Assembly (NCBI GenBank): GCA_016195405.1
Contig: JACPZP010000124.1
Coordinates: 1 to 48,286, forward strand
DNA length: 48,286 nt
Direction: 5' to 3'
DNA from: Planctomycetota bacterium
Lineage (GTDB): Bacteria > Planctomycetota > Planctomycetia > Gemmatales > Gemmataceae
The translations under genes and the position numbers were made by a program. Positions 39,598-48,286 of this stretch are shown one piece after another (the first letter of the stretch is position 1; each line of letters begins with the position of its first letter). The notes under the pieces were generated by a model. The model did not search any database, was not told where the DNA came from, and saw only the letters and a list, made by a program, of their open reading frames with translations.

Positions 39598-40398
39598 TCA
39601 CTTGCCCTGGAAATTTGGAAGACGCTTCTCGAAAAACGCCTGAACGCCTTCACGGTGGTCAGTCGATTGTCCCGCCGTTTGCTGAGCGAAGCCTTCTGCT
39701 TCGAGCATCGTATCCAGGTCGGAGTTGAGCGACCGGTACAAGAGCCGTTTCGTTAGCCCGATGGCTTTCGTCGGAAGTTTCGCCAGGCGCAGAGCCAAGT
39801 CACGGGCGGCCTTCGGCAACTCTTCGGCGGGTACCACTTTGTTGACGAGTCCAATGGCTAACGCGTCCGCCGCCGAGACGGCATCGCCGGTGAAGCACAG
39901 TTCCATCGCTTTGCACATGCTGACAAGCCGCGGCAGGAAGAAAGTACTTCCGGAATCGGGGATAAGGCCGACGTTGATAAACACCTCGATCAGCTTCGCC
40001 TTGTCAGAAGCGATGCGCAGATCGCAGGCCAGCGCGAGGCTGCATCCGGCCCCGGCGGCGACGCCGTTGATCGCGGCGATGACGGGCTTCTCCAGATCGC
40101 GCAGTCCGAGGATGACAGGGTTGTAGCGTTTCTTGAGATCCTCGCCGAGTTGTGGACCGTACGCGGGGTCCGCATAGCGTTTCTTCAAGTCGCCGAGATC
40201 CTGACCGGAACAAAATGCCCGGCCGGCCCCGGTCAAGACGACACAGCGCACGCTTTCGTCCCGTTGCAATTGACGGAGGACCTTTCCCAACTCACTGGTC
40301 ATCGCATCATTGATCGAATTGAGCGAGTCGGGGCGGTTTAGCGTGATCGTACAGATTTGTTCGGCGCTCTCGACTTGCAGCGTTTCATAGGTTGCCAC
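39598..40398 (-). CDS. paaG: 1,2-epoxyphenylacetyl-CoA isomerase PaaG
   Basis: A 266-residue crotonase-fold protein starting from GTG at 40398 (GGGAG ten bases upstream); the frame is open for 26 more codons upstream without a better start. Motifs: ITLNRPDSLNSINDAM, AFCSGQDLGDL, GAGCSLALACDLRIAS and GLIPDSGSTFFLPRL. The first Glu of true hydratases is replaced and an Asp (GLIPDSG) stands at the second site, the PaaG pattern. It turns the ring epoxide into the seven-membered oxepin-CoA. It is the first gene of the phenylacetate operon, read toward paaH. Confidence 0.9.
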   Translation of the reverse strand: MATYETLQVESAEQICTITLNRPDSLNSINDAMTSELGKVLRQLQRDESVRCVVLTGAGRAFCSGQDLGDLKKRYADPAYGPQLGEDLKKRYNPVILGLRDLEKPVIAAINGVAAGAGCSLALACDLRIASDKAKLIEVFINVGLIPDSGSTFFLPRLVSMCKAMELCFTGDAVSAADALAIGLVNKVVPAEELPKAARDLALRLAKLPTKAIGLTKRLLYRSLNSDLDTMLEAEGFAQQTAGQSTDHREGVQAFFEKRLPNFQGK

Positions 40399-40526
40399 GA
40401 GTCTGACTCCCGGTGCGAAGGATTCGTTTCGAGGGTGAATGCTTGCGGACTTTGACGCGATGTGAGAAAGGACCATTCACTGAGCCGCGACCCATTTCAG
40501 CTCTTGGTGGTTAAGATCTTGGCAAG

Positions 40527-40598
40527 AGCGGGCGACCGGATTCGAACCGGCGACGTCCAGCTTGGGAAGCTAGCATTCTACCACTGAATTACGCCCGC
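40527..40598 (-). tRNA. tRNA-Gly (CCC)
   Basis: On the minus strand the gene reads GCGGGCG...CGCCCGC as acceptor arms; the T arm is GCCGG-TTCGAAT-CCGGT and the anticodon stem-loop is CTAGC-TTCCCAA-GCTGG. The anticodon CCC reads glycine GGG codons. The D arm contains AGTGGTAGAAT. The gene lies 128 bases before the phenylacetate operon. No CCA is encoded at the 3' end, and no integrase or repeated end suggests an insertion at this tRNA. Confidence 0.93.
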
Positions 40599-40660
40599 CT
40601 ACGTTCGTCATTGTACCTCTGCTTTATCCCGTTGCAAGTCTGGTGATGTCCCCGATCAGC

Positions 40661-41809
40661 TCAATCACGTGTGCGTGCGGGGCGCTCCTTTGGATCCGCG
40701 ACAAGCGCGGACGAAGGCCCGACAAAATGAAACATTTCCGGCTCCTGAATGATTCTGCTGGGACCGGTCTTAGCGCCGGCGGCTTTCGTGCCTTTTTGCA
40801 AGTGCGGGAAAAACTCTTGCCACTCAACCACCTTGTTTCTGTTGTCGTCGAATTCTTGTTGCGAGTTCCTTTGGAGAACGATCAGCGAATTGGTAAACAA
40901 GCTCCCGCCCCAGCCAATAGTTCCATGCGAAAGTGCGCCCTTTTTGCAGCCATTGATGTCGACGAATCCCTTATTTCGGAAGAGCAGGTCGCGCATGACG
41001 GCGCCGTCGGAACCGTCGATGATTTCGTTGAACGAAAGCTTGCCAGCCGCGGTGACGAGCTTGGCGGCGTTGGCGGCGGACGTTGGCGGTTCCTGATTCT
41101 CGGCGCGCGGCAAAGGCGGCTGAAGCCGGCCTACGACTTCACCCTCCGCGAATGCGGGCTCTTCGCGCTTGGCCGGATTCGTGTTAGTGGTCCGCTTCAG
41201 CGTCGTGGGGAGCGCCAATTTCAGCGTCACAACTTTGCCTCCGGGCGGTTCCTCATTGCGGACCTTGCTTTGTTGACTGTCGCGGCCATCGGTCGGTCCC
41301 TGATCGGCGACGGTGGGCTCTTTGATCGGCGCCGTGCCGCCCATGAGGTTGGCGCAGCAATCGGTCAAGATCACGGCCAACCGCGGCTCGTGTTTTTTCA
41401 TCGCCGCGATCAGATCCTTGCGATAGAGCTTGCCCCAGCGCAAGGCGAGAAAGTGGCCACGCTGCACGTGATAGCCTCCATGCCCGGAGTAGTAGAAGAC
41501 GAGCGCTTCGGTTTTCTCGGTCTTGAGCTGGGCGTAGTAGAGGAGGATGCCGTCGGCTGTGACTTGCTTGCCGGTGACGACGTCGAGAGTGAAACGGCCG
41601 CCAAGCTTCTGCTTTCCAAGCGTGGCCTCGAACATGGCCTTCATGTTCTCGCCGTCCAAACCCCACGTGGGGCCTCCGGCGTCGTCGGTGTCGAGGACGA
41701 GCAAGACGCGCACGCGGCTCGCCTCGTCCACGCTTTGAGCGCCAAGGGGGCCGACCAAAAGCACGAGCACAATGAGGGACAAGCAAGTGATGCGATCTCG
41801 AAGCCGCAC
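40661..41809 (-). CDS. Secreted caspase-fold (C14-like) protein
   Basis: A 382-residue protein from GTG at 41809; AAAGGAG is just upstream, overlapping the fumC stop region, and the two genes are 11 bases apart. A signal peptide (LSLIVLVLLVGPLGAQS) is followed by a caspase-like domain: RVRVLLVLDTDD, LVFYYSGHGGY with His110, and RLAVILTDCCAN with Cys151/Cys152. These match the catalytic dyad of metacaspase-like peptidases. The second half (about 180-382) has no recognised domain. The protein should be periplasmic or cell-wall associated. Presence after fumC suggests co-transcription without obvious metabolic link. It is unrelated in detail to the smaller caspase-fold protein at 458-1180. Confidence 0.85.
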   Translation of the reverse strand: MRLRDRITCLSLIVLVLLVGPLGAQSVDEASRVRVLLVLDTDDAGGPTWGLDGENMKAMFEATLGKQKLGGRFTLDVVTGKQVTADGILLYYAQLKTEKTEALVFYYSGHGGYHVQRGHFLALRWGKLYRKDLIAAMKKHEPRLAVILTDCCANLMGGTAPIKEPTVADQGPTDGRDSQQSKVRNEEPPGGKVVTLKLALPTTLKRTTNTNPAKREEPAFAEGEVVGRLQPPLPRAENQEPPTSAANAAKLVTAAGKLSFNEIIDGSDGAVMRDLLFRNKGFVDINGCKKGALSHGTIGWGGSLFTNSLIVLQRNSQQEFDDNRNKVVEWQEFFPHLQKGTKAAGAKTGPSRIIQEPEMFHFVGPSSALVADPKERPARTRD

Positions 41810-41820
41810 GGGATTCTCCT

Positions 41821-43266
<1,446 letters not shown>

Positions 43267-43432
43267 GCGAAATCTCTCCTTTTCGTTAACAACTTCGGCA
43301 ATCCAGGCGAGTTAATCCACCATGGCATTATAGTTGCTCTTGTTCTCTTACATTTCCTTGAGAATGGCGAAATGCCGTTCTGCCCTTGAGTGGCGATGTG
43401 TAGAATTGCGCGAGTTGACGCGTGGAAGCATA

Positions 43433-43459
43433 AGCGCGTGAGCGCGTGTTGAGCGCGTG
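43433..43459. repeat. Three close copies of AGCGCGTG
   Basis: AGCGCGTG occurs at 43433-43440, 43441-43448 and 43452-43459. They lie in the fumC-larA intergenic region, where binding sites for a regulator would be expected. The rest of these 320 bases contains no protein-like frame. The copies could be chance in GC-rich DNA. Confidence 0.4.
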
Positions 43460-43506
43460 GCCGGGGTTGAGTCTTCGAAACCGCGGCACATCAAGCCACG
43501 TGCGTT

Positions 43507-43571
43507 TCGGACCGATTTTGGCCATCGAGGTTGGCAGCGTCCTCGGGGCCGGGTCGGTCCGACTTTTTTTT
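43507..43571 (+). promoter_or_regulatory. Terminator-like leader hairpin before larA, candidate attenuator
   Basis: TCGGACCGA (43507-43515) and TCGGTCCGA (43554-43562) are perfect complements. Inside them GGCC/GGCC (43520-43523, 43547-43550) and GAGG/CCTC (43527-43530, 43541-43544) pair as nested stems. A single C and then eight T follow (43564-43571). This is an intrinsic-terminator form, 15 bases before the larA start, with no plus-strand gene upstream to terminate. It may therefore control transcription of larA itself. No known riboswitch class is recognised. Confidence 0.65.
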
Positions 43572-43586
43572 GGTATGCTGTGGTGC

Positions 43587-44867
43587 ATGCGGATCACTTT
43601 AGACTATGGCAAGACCGGACTAGAAGTTGATCTCCCCGAGGATCGAATCGTCGGTCCGCTTGCGATTCGCGACGCCACGCCCTTGGCTGACCCGGAGCGC
43701 GCAATCGCCAGTGCTCTCGCGCATCCCATCGGCACTCCGCCATTAGCTGAAATTGCCCGCGGCCGCACAAGCGCCTGCATCCTCATTTGTGACATTACCA
43801 GGCCGGTTCCAAATCGCCTGATTTTGCCGCCGCTTCTTCGGACTCTAGAAGAGCAGGGGATTCCGCGCGATGAAATTCTGATCCTGATCGCCACGGGATT
43901 GCACCGTCCCAATCAGGGAAGTGAACTCGAAGAATTGGTCGGGCCGGAAATCGTCGCGCATTACCGCATCGAAAATCACTTCGGTAAGCGGCTCGCGGAC
44001 CATGAATTCCTTGGAACCACTCCGAACGGCGTGCCGGCTTACATCGATCGCCGTTACCTTCGAGCCGACCTCAAGATAACGACCGGCTTGATCGAGCCGC
44101 ATCTGATGGCGGGCTATAGCGGCGGCCGCAAGGTGATCTGCCCGGGCATCGCCGCGCTCGAAACTGTGAAGGTCTGGCACGGGCCGAAGTTTCTGGAGCA
44201 TCCCAAGGCCGACTGCGGCTTTCTCGAAGGAAATCCGGTACACGAGGAGAACACCCGCATCGCCAAGATGGCCGGCTGCGATTTCATCGTCAACGTCGCT
44301 ATCGACGGCAACCGGCGCATCACCTGGGTCGGCGCCGGCGACATGGAGAAGGCTTGGCTCGAAGGCGTGCGCTTCGTCGAGAAGATCGTCCGCGTGCCGG
44401 TGCAGGAGCCGCTCGACGTGGTCGTCACCAGCTGCGCCGGCTATCCGCTTGACACGACATGGTATCAAGCCATCAAAGGATTGACCGGGGCGCTGCCGAT
44501 CGTCAAGCGCGGCGGGACCATCGTCATGGCCGCCAGTCTGTCGGAAGGGATCGGCAGTCCGGAGTTTCAAAAGCTGCTGGCGGACAATCAAGACCTGAAA
44601 CTCTTCAAGGAGCGCATTCTCGGCAATGACTATTTCGTAATGGATCAATGGCAGCTGGAAGAGCTGGCGAAAGTGGTCGAGCGCTGCAAAGTCAGGGTGG
44701 TCAGCGACGGCTTGCCCGTCGAGAGTCTAAAGAAATGTCACGTCGTGCCGGCTGAAAGCGTTGAGAAAGCGGTTGCCGATTGCCTGGCGGAGTATGGGTC
44801 AAGCGCGAAGGTCGGCGTGATCCCGAAGGGGCCATATGTGTTGCCATATGTTGTGAGAATGCGATAG
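43587..44867 (+). CDS. larA: Nickel-pincer-nucleotide-dependent racemase, LarA family
   Basis: A 426-residue protein starting MRITLDYGKTGLEVDLP. Neither this ATG nor the one 12 bases upstream has a ribosome site; the later one fits LarA length. Cofactor residues correspond to those of lactate racemase: His106 in ATGLHRPN, and His172 and Lys182 in LIEPHLMAGYSGGRKVICPG. In Lactobacillus LarA the equivalents are His108, His174 and Lys184. LarA relatives racemise or epimerise 2-hydroxy acids; the substrate cannot be predicted. The cofactor-making genes larB, larC and larE are not in the window. A terminator-like hairpin lies in its leader. Confidence 0.9.
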   Translation: MRITLDYGKTGLEVDLPEDRIVGPLAIRDATPLADPERAIASALAHPIGTPPLAEIARGRTSACILICDITRPVPNRLILPPLLRTLEEQGIPRDEILILIATGLHRPNQGSELEELVGPEIVAHYRIENHFGKRLADHEFLGTTPNGVPAYIDRRYLRADLKITTGLIEPHLMAGYSGGRKVICPGIAALETVKVWHGPKFLEHPKADCGFLEGNPVHEENTRIAKMAGCDFIVNVAIDGNRRITWVGAGDMEKAWLEGVRFVEKIVRVPVQEPLDVVVTSCAGYPLDTTWYQAIKGLTGALPIVKRGGTIVMAASLSEGIGSPEFQKLLADNQDLKLFKERILGNDYFVMDQWQLEELAKVVERCKVRVVSDGLPVESLKKCHVVPAESVEKAVADCLAEYGSSAKVGVIPKGPYVLPYVVRMR

Positions 44868-44888
44868 ACTCAAACGAGAACCAACGCG

Positions 44889-45218
44889 ATGGCCAATGTC
44901 ATTTCGGACTACGCTCTCGTGGTGAGGGGAGGACGTAATCAACCCAAGGACATTGAACGGGGGACTGGCACACACCCAAGCGGAGTCACCGGGATTTCGG
45001 TTGAATGCGCGGAAGGGAGTTCGGTGAGCGATCTGGCTAAAAACATCCCACACGGACAGATCGGTGTGACTACGGTACGCCAGGTTCGTGCGGCTGGCGG
45101 CGACGTCATTAGAACTTCGGGCAGAACGCCGAATCATGCGACGCTGACTGGACTGAGTTCCGAGAAAGCGAGTCGCTTGCTGACGCCCACGGTTGCAAAT
45201 CCCGGTCGATCAAGTTGA
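44889..45218 (+). CDS. Hypothetical protein
   Basis: A 109-residue protein starting MANVISDYALVVRGGRNQP, 21 bases after larA. Stretches such as THPSGVTGISVECAEG, IPHGQIGVTTVRQVRAAGGDVIRTSGRTPNHATLTGLSSEKASRLLTPTVANP look like a compact, well-ordered domain. I recall similar unnamed proteins and domains in other bacteria but cannot name the family. It is hydrophilic, with no signal peptide. Its close spacing and orientation suggest co-transcription with larA and the next gene. Confidence 0.65.
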   Translation: MANVISDYALVVRGGRNQPKDIERGTGTHPSGVTGISVECAEGSSVSDLAKNIPHGQIGVTTVRQVRAAGGDVIRTSGRTPNHATLTGLSSEKASRLLTPTVANPGRSS

Positions 45219-45232
45219 AAGGAGAATGAAAC

Positions 45233-45535
45233 ATGATACCTCCTCGTGTTTATGCGGACTTTCAGAATGCGGACCAAAAAGGTCGCTTACGCCTCAATTG
45301 TAACGGTACGCGATCGGATCTTGCTTCGCATCAAATCGAACTAAAGTCCGGGCTAGTTTTGGATATTTATGCGGATGACTTGGACAAGGACGGACAGCCC
45401 GACAACCTTCAGGTAACCGGTGTAGTCGAATTCTCGGCTGAGGAACAAATCTGGGTTGCTCGAATTGACTGGTCAGCCATTCGTCATGAGTCGGAACGCC
45501 TCACGTCCGTGAGACAGCAATCCAAGCCAGCATGA
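45233..45535 (+). CDS. Hypothetical protein
   Basis: A 100-residue acidic protein starting MIPPRVYADFQNADQKGRLRLNC; AAAGGAG lies about eight bases upstream. It has alternate strands (GLVLDIYADDLDKDGQPDNLQVTGVVEF, IWVARIDWSAIRHE), with a possible calcium-like Asp-rich turn (DDLDKDGQPD). No family recognised. It follows the gene at 44889-45218 by 14 bases. About 255 bases without a gene separate it from the next; these contain no convincing structure apart from a TACAAT box near 45707. Confidence 0.65.
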   Translation: MIPPRVYADFQNADQKGRLRLNCNGTRSDLASHQIELKSGLVLDIYADDLDKDGQPDNLQVTGVVEFSAEEQIWVARIDWSAIRHESERLTSVRQQSKPA

Positions 45536-45790
45536 AACTGGCGGGCGTCCTAGTGGGAAATCTCCGCCTCCCAACGACGAACAAACAAGGGATTGCGATC
45601 GTCTGTTAATTTGAGCCGACGGCGCTGATTGTGCCGGTCCGGAAAACTTTGCCGATAGCTTCGAGAAAAAATCCTCCCCCGCGGTCGCTAGCCCCTTGCC
45701 AAGCGGTACAATGTTCGAACATGATGGACGGATTGGCGCGGACGCTCCAAGAATGGGGTTTGAGCGCCATCCTTAGCCACGGAACGCACC

Positions 45791-46669
45791 ATGAGCCTGA
45801 CGCCGACCCATAAGCCGACCCGCGAATGGCCGCTCTTGGTGCTGACGGTGGGTCTGGTCGGCATCATCTGTTTCCCGCTCTGGCAAAGCTTCGCCAGCGA
45901 TAACACTCCCTCCTGGGCGAGCTGGCCGCCCGAGCGCTGGGCAAGACTCCTTCTCGGTCCCGAGCAAATCGCCAACTACTGCTGCTTCACTTGGGCGCTC
46001 TTCATACTCACCAGCCACTATCTCGAGATGCGCCGGCAGCGAAAGGCGTTTCACTTCGCGCTCTTGCCCACTGAGGAAGGCGCACGCATCCTGCAAGAAG
46101 ACGCCCGGCCTTTGCAGCGCAAGATCGATCAGATCGTCAGCCTGCGCGGGCCGTTTGTTCTCGCCCACATGATTCGTCAAGCATTGGCGAAATTCTCGCT
46201 GAGCCGCAGCAGCCAGGACGTTCGGGAGACGGTTCGCACGCAAGCCGAAGTCGAGCAGGGCCGTTTCGCAATCGGCATGGCGACGGTCAACTATCTGGCT
46301 TGGGCGATCCCGGCAATCGGTTTCTTTGGCACGGTGCGCGGGCTTGCGGGCAGCATGACGATGGCCGAGCAGGGAGGCCAGCAAATCCGCCTGGCCACGC
46401 AGCACCTGACCGTGGCTTTCGACTGCACCCTGGTCGCGCTCGCCCTCAGTTTGGTTGTTATGTATCTGATTCACGTGATGCAGCGTGAAGAAGAATCGCT
46501 TGTGATCGATTGCCAGCAGTATTGCTTGGAGCACCTGGTGGGCCGCATCTACGAACCGGAGCCGCTCGGCGAAGGACCGGCTCTATCCTCCTTGAGCGCC
46601 GGTATTGTTAGAGACCAGACGCCGCGAGGGGCCATCGCCGGCAGCCTCGGCGAGCGATTTCAGCGTTGA
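45791..46669 (+). CDS. MotA/TolQ/ExbB proton-channel family protein
   Basis: A 292-residue membrane protein. Membrane segments are visible at about 14-32, 60-78, 168-188 and 212-230. The second half has the family core: GMATVNYLAWAIPAIGFFGTVRGLAGSMTMAEQ, then RLATQHLTVAFDCTLVALALSLVVMYLIHVMQREEE. This corresponds to the TolQ/ExbB 'GLLGTVxGMxxAF ... ALxTTAxGLxVAIPA' region. Such proteins conduct protons in complex with an ExbD/TolR or MotB partner. No such partner is in the window. The next gene, 28 bases downstream, encodes an actin-fold/FHA protein. Confidence 0.88.
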   Translation: MSLTPTHKPTREWPLLVLTVGLVGIICFPLWQSFASDNTPSWASWPPERWARLLLGPEQIANYCCFTWALFILTSHYLEMRRQRKAFHFALLPTEEGARILQEDARPLQRKIDQIVSLRGPFVLAHMIRQALAKFSLSRSSQDVRETVRTQAEVEQGRFAIGMATVNYLAWAIPAIGFFGTVRGLAGSMTMAEQGGQQIRLATQHLTVAFDCTLVALALSLVVMYLIHVMQREEESLVIDCQQYCLEHLVGRIYEPEPLGEGPALSSLSAGIVRDQTPRGAIAGSLGERFQR

Positions 46670-46697
46670 TGGATCGGCCGCGATTGGCGCAACCACA

Positions 46698-48224
46698 ATG
46701 CAATCTTCCATAATGCACCTGGGGCTCGATCTAAACGCCAGCCGCGTGCGTGCCGTGCAAGGTCCGGCGGGCGACTACGCATTGCCGTTGCCGCTTGATC
46801 CACCGGCTGTCGATCTGCCCATGGCCATCAGCTTGGAACGGAGCACGCCGCAAGTTGGCTTGGCCGGTGTGCGTTTGCTTCGCCATTTGCCGCACCTCGC
46901 CGCGCATAGTTTTCTTCCGGTTGTGGGTACTCCGTCCGCAGCGTCGCACCATTGGAAAAGTGGACGGCGTCACTTGGATGCCAATGGCGCCATGGAATTG
47001 GTCTGGCAGCGTTTGCAGTCCGTCGCGCGAAAATCCTCGGGTGTCGTCCTAACCGTTCCCGCTTACTTCCAGAAACAACAGCTCGACTGGCTGCGAAGTC
47101 TTGCCGAGAGGTCCAAAGTCGCCGTGCTCGGTTCGTTGCCCGCGCCGTTGGCCGCGGCCTTGGCGGGTTTCGCCGAGCAAACTTGGATCGGCTCGGTGCT
47201 CGTGCTCGACATCGATGAACACGCCCTCTCGCTGGCCCATGTCCGCGCTATGGAAGGCCAAGCGCATTTGCTCGAAATGCGCTCGTTCCCGCACCTTGGC
47301 CTGCGCTTCTGGAAAGATCGGCTTATCAACGCCTTAGCCGACTGTTGCGTTCTGCAAAGCCGGCGTGATCCCCGCGATGCACCAATGGCCGAGCAGGGGC
47401 TGTACGAGCAGCTCGATGGATTGCTTAACGCTGTTCTTTATGGCCGGGTGGTGCAAATTGGCATCCAAGGCGCCCAATGGTATCAGAACCTCCTTGTTAC
47501 GCCGGAGCAGGCCCAGGCGTTTTGCTCGAACCTCGTCCAACAGACAGTGCGTGAGATCGAGGATTTTTGCTCCGGCCTTCCCGAACAGGAACTGCCCGGC
47601 TCGATTCTCGTGACGGGCGCGGTCGGCCAGCTTCCCGGTCTGGCAACAATTTTGCGAACGTTTGTCGAGGAATGCCTGCACCAACCCACTTTGGGACCGG
47701 TTCGACCGCAGCCCGCGGACGAGGACTTCGGCGTCGGCCTCTTGGAGGGCAGCCCCGGTGAGATGGCAAGCGTCGTTCTCTTGGCAGCGGACAGTCCGGC
47801 CCGGGCCGCGCATTCTTTGGCGGCTTCCTTCAATCGGGGTGAATTGCCGCGCGGGCATCTGGAGTTGTCGGCGCCGTTGCCCTTGCCCTTGCCGCTCGAC
47901 GCCGGCCCGCCGCGACTGCACTATCGGGGCCAGGATTTCTTCCTCGACGGGCCCAGCTTCTTTCTCGGCGCTCAGGGCGGCTGCCATATGGTGATCGATC
48001 CACGCCATCATCCGGGCGTGGCATTGCGACATTGCGAAATCCTATTCGACCATCGCACCTTCCTTCTTTTCAATCGATGCCGGGAAGGAACGCTGGTCAA
48101 CGATAGCCCAGTCGCCGGGTCCGCCCCGCTGCACGCCGGCGATTGGATTCGTTTGGGCCCCGACGGGCCGTTGATCCGCTTCATGGGCCACGGCGGCGCC
48201 CACTCAATGACAACTACTGCATGA
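46698..48224 (+). CDS. Actin/Hsp70-like ATPase-fold protein with C-terminal FHA domain
   Basis: A 508-residue protein from ATG at 46698 (a second ATG five codons later is possible). Residues about 1-380 resemble an Hsp70/actin fold: HLGLDLNASRVRAVQG as phosphate-1, VVLTVPAYFQKQQLDWL, SVLVLDIDEHALSLAHV as phosphate-2, and ILVTGAVGQLPGLATIL near the adenosine site. Residues about 415-500 are FHA-like: FFLDGPSFFLGAQGGCHMVIDPRHHPGVALRHCEILFD, LFNRCREGTLVNDSPV, and LHAGDWIRLGPDGPLIRFMG. FHA domains bind phosphothreonine peptides, so a kinase may regulate it. It directly follows the MotA/ExbB-type gene and a palindromic element starts four bases past its stop. Confidence 0.75.
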   Translation: MQSSIMHLGLDLNASRVRAVQGPAGDYALPLPLDPPAVDLPMAISLERSTPQVGLAGVRLLRHLPHLAAHSFLPVVGTPSAASHHWKSGRRHLDANGAMELVWQRLQSVARKSSGVVLTVPAYFQKQQLDWLRSLAERSKVAVLGSLPAPLAAALAGFAEQTWIGSVLVLDIDEHALSLAHVRAMEGQAHLLEMRSFPHLGLRFWKDRLINALADCCVLQSRRDPRDAPMAEQGLYEQLDGLLNAVLYGRVVQIGIQGAQWYQNLLVTPEQAQAFCSNLVQQTVREIEDFCSGLPEQELPGSILVTGAVGQLPGLATILRTFVEECLHQPTLGPVRPQPADEDFGVGLLEGSPGEMASVVLLAADSPARAAHSLAASFNRGELPRGHLELSAPLPLPLPLDAGPPRLHYRGQDFFLDGPSFFLGAQGGCHMVIDPRHHPGVALRHCEILFDHRTFLLFNRCREGTLVNDSPVAGSAPLHAGDWIRLGPDGPLIRFMGHGGAHSMTTTA

Positions 48225-48227
48225 GTG

Positions 48228-48282
48228 CCGCTTGCGGCTTAGCGCGACCGTAGCGAATTCGGACGCGCTAACCCGCAAGCGG
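48228..48282. repeat. Palindromic intergenic element, copy 2
   Basis: CCGCTTGCGGCTTAGCGCG (48228-48246) and CGCGCTAACCCGCAAGCGG (48264-48282) are inverted copies with one mismatch in 19, around a 17-base centre. The arm core matches the element at 5498-5560. It begins four bases after the stop of the actin-fold/FHA gene and may terminate it. Confidence 0.8.
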
Positions 48283-48286
48283 GAAC

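Noticed and set aside
40527..40598. Integration site of a genomic island at the tRNA-Gly gene
   Set aside because: No integrase gene and no second copy of the tRNA 3' end were found in the window.
45707..45712. TACAAT as a -10 promoter box for the MotA/ExbB-type gene
   Set aside because: No matching -35 box lies at the right distance, so I could not support a promoter.

Overview
This is a GC-rich (roughly 60 percent by eye) bacterial chromosome segment that looks planctomycete, most like the Gemmata/Isosphaera side of that phylum. The pointers are a TIGR03067-type secreted protein, a very large Ser/Thr kinase fused to WD40 propellers next to an ECF sigma factor, many small secreted proteins without known domains, caspase-fold proteins, a REP-associated transposase and several families of short palindromic intergenic elements. 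This assignment is inferred from gene content; no rRNA gene is present to confirm it.

Layout. 0-14 kb is accessory: a decayed antitoxin-like fragment, a caspase-fold protein, an ORF6N protein, a dienelactone-hydrolase-like enzyme, a two-propeller sugar-dehydrogenase-like secreted protein, small secreted proteins, an ACT-domain protein, a DinB-like protein with a large membrane protein, a complete RAYT element with 19-bp perfect inverted ends, and two convergent multi-pass membrane proteins (DUF1624-like and DUF418). 14-19 kb holds the WD40 kinase and a divergent sigma factor whose start codon lies in an 18-bp tandem repeat. Then come an atypical (actin-fragmin-kinase-like) kinase and a site-2 protease whose first 31 codons are cut off by an in-frame TGA.

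21-26 kb and 31-40.4 kb are two minus-strand catabolic blocks. The first has a hotdog thioesterase, an enoyl-CoA hydratase, and the E2 and fused E1 alpha/beta of a branched-chain-type 2-oxoacid dehydrogenase. The second is a phenylacetate operon read paaG-paaH-thiolase-paaA-paaB-paaC-paaD-paaN-paaK. Together they cover activation of phenylacetate, epoxidation, isomerisation, oxidation and thiolysis to acetyl-CoA and succinyl-CoA. The window has no PaaE reductase, no oxepin-CoA hydratase domain, no E3 and no PaaR/PaaX regulator. Between the blocks (26-30.7 kb) lies an island of small, mostly unrecognised genes, including SUKH (SMI1/KNR4) and DUF4261-like proteins, bounded by REP-like palindromes.

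A tRNA-Gly marks the upstream edge of the phenylacetate operon. Beyond it are fumC, with a second caspase-fold protein directly downstream in the same operon; a divergent larA-type nickel-dependent racemase preceded by a terminator-like hairpin with a T8 tract; two small genes; and a MotA/TolQ/ExbB-type channel protein paired with an actin-fold/FHA protein. The window closes in a palindromic element that resembles one at 5.5 kb.

Most promising for follow-up: the terminator-like leader before larA, the 18-bp repeat that supplies six in-frame start codons to the sigma factor, the atypical kinase, the channel plus actin-fold/FHA pair, the incomplete phenylacetate pathway, and the REP/RAYT family, including a palindrome embedded in the coding sequence of the E2 linker.
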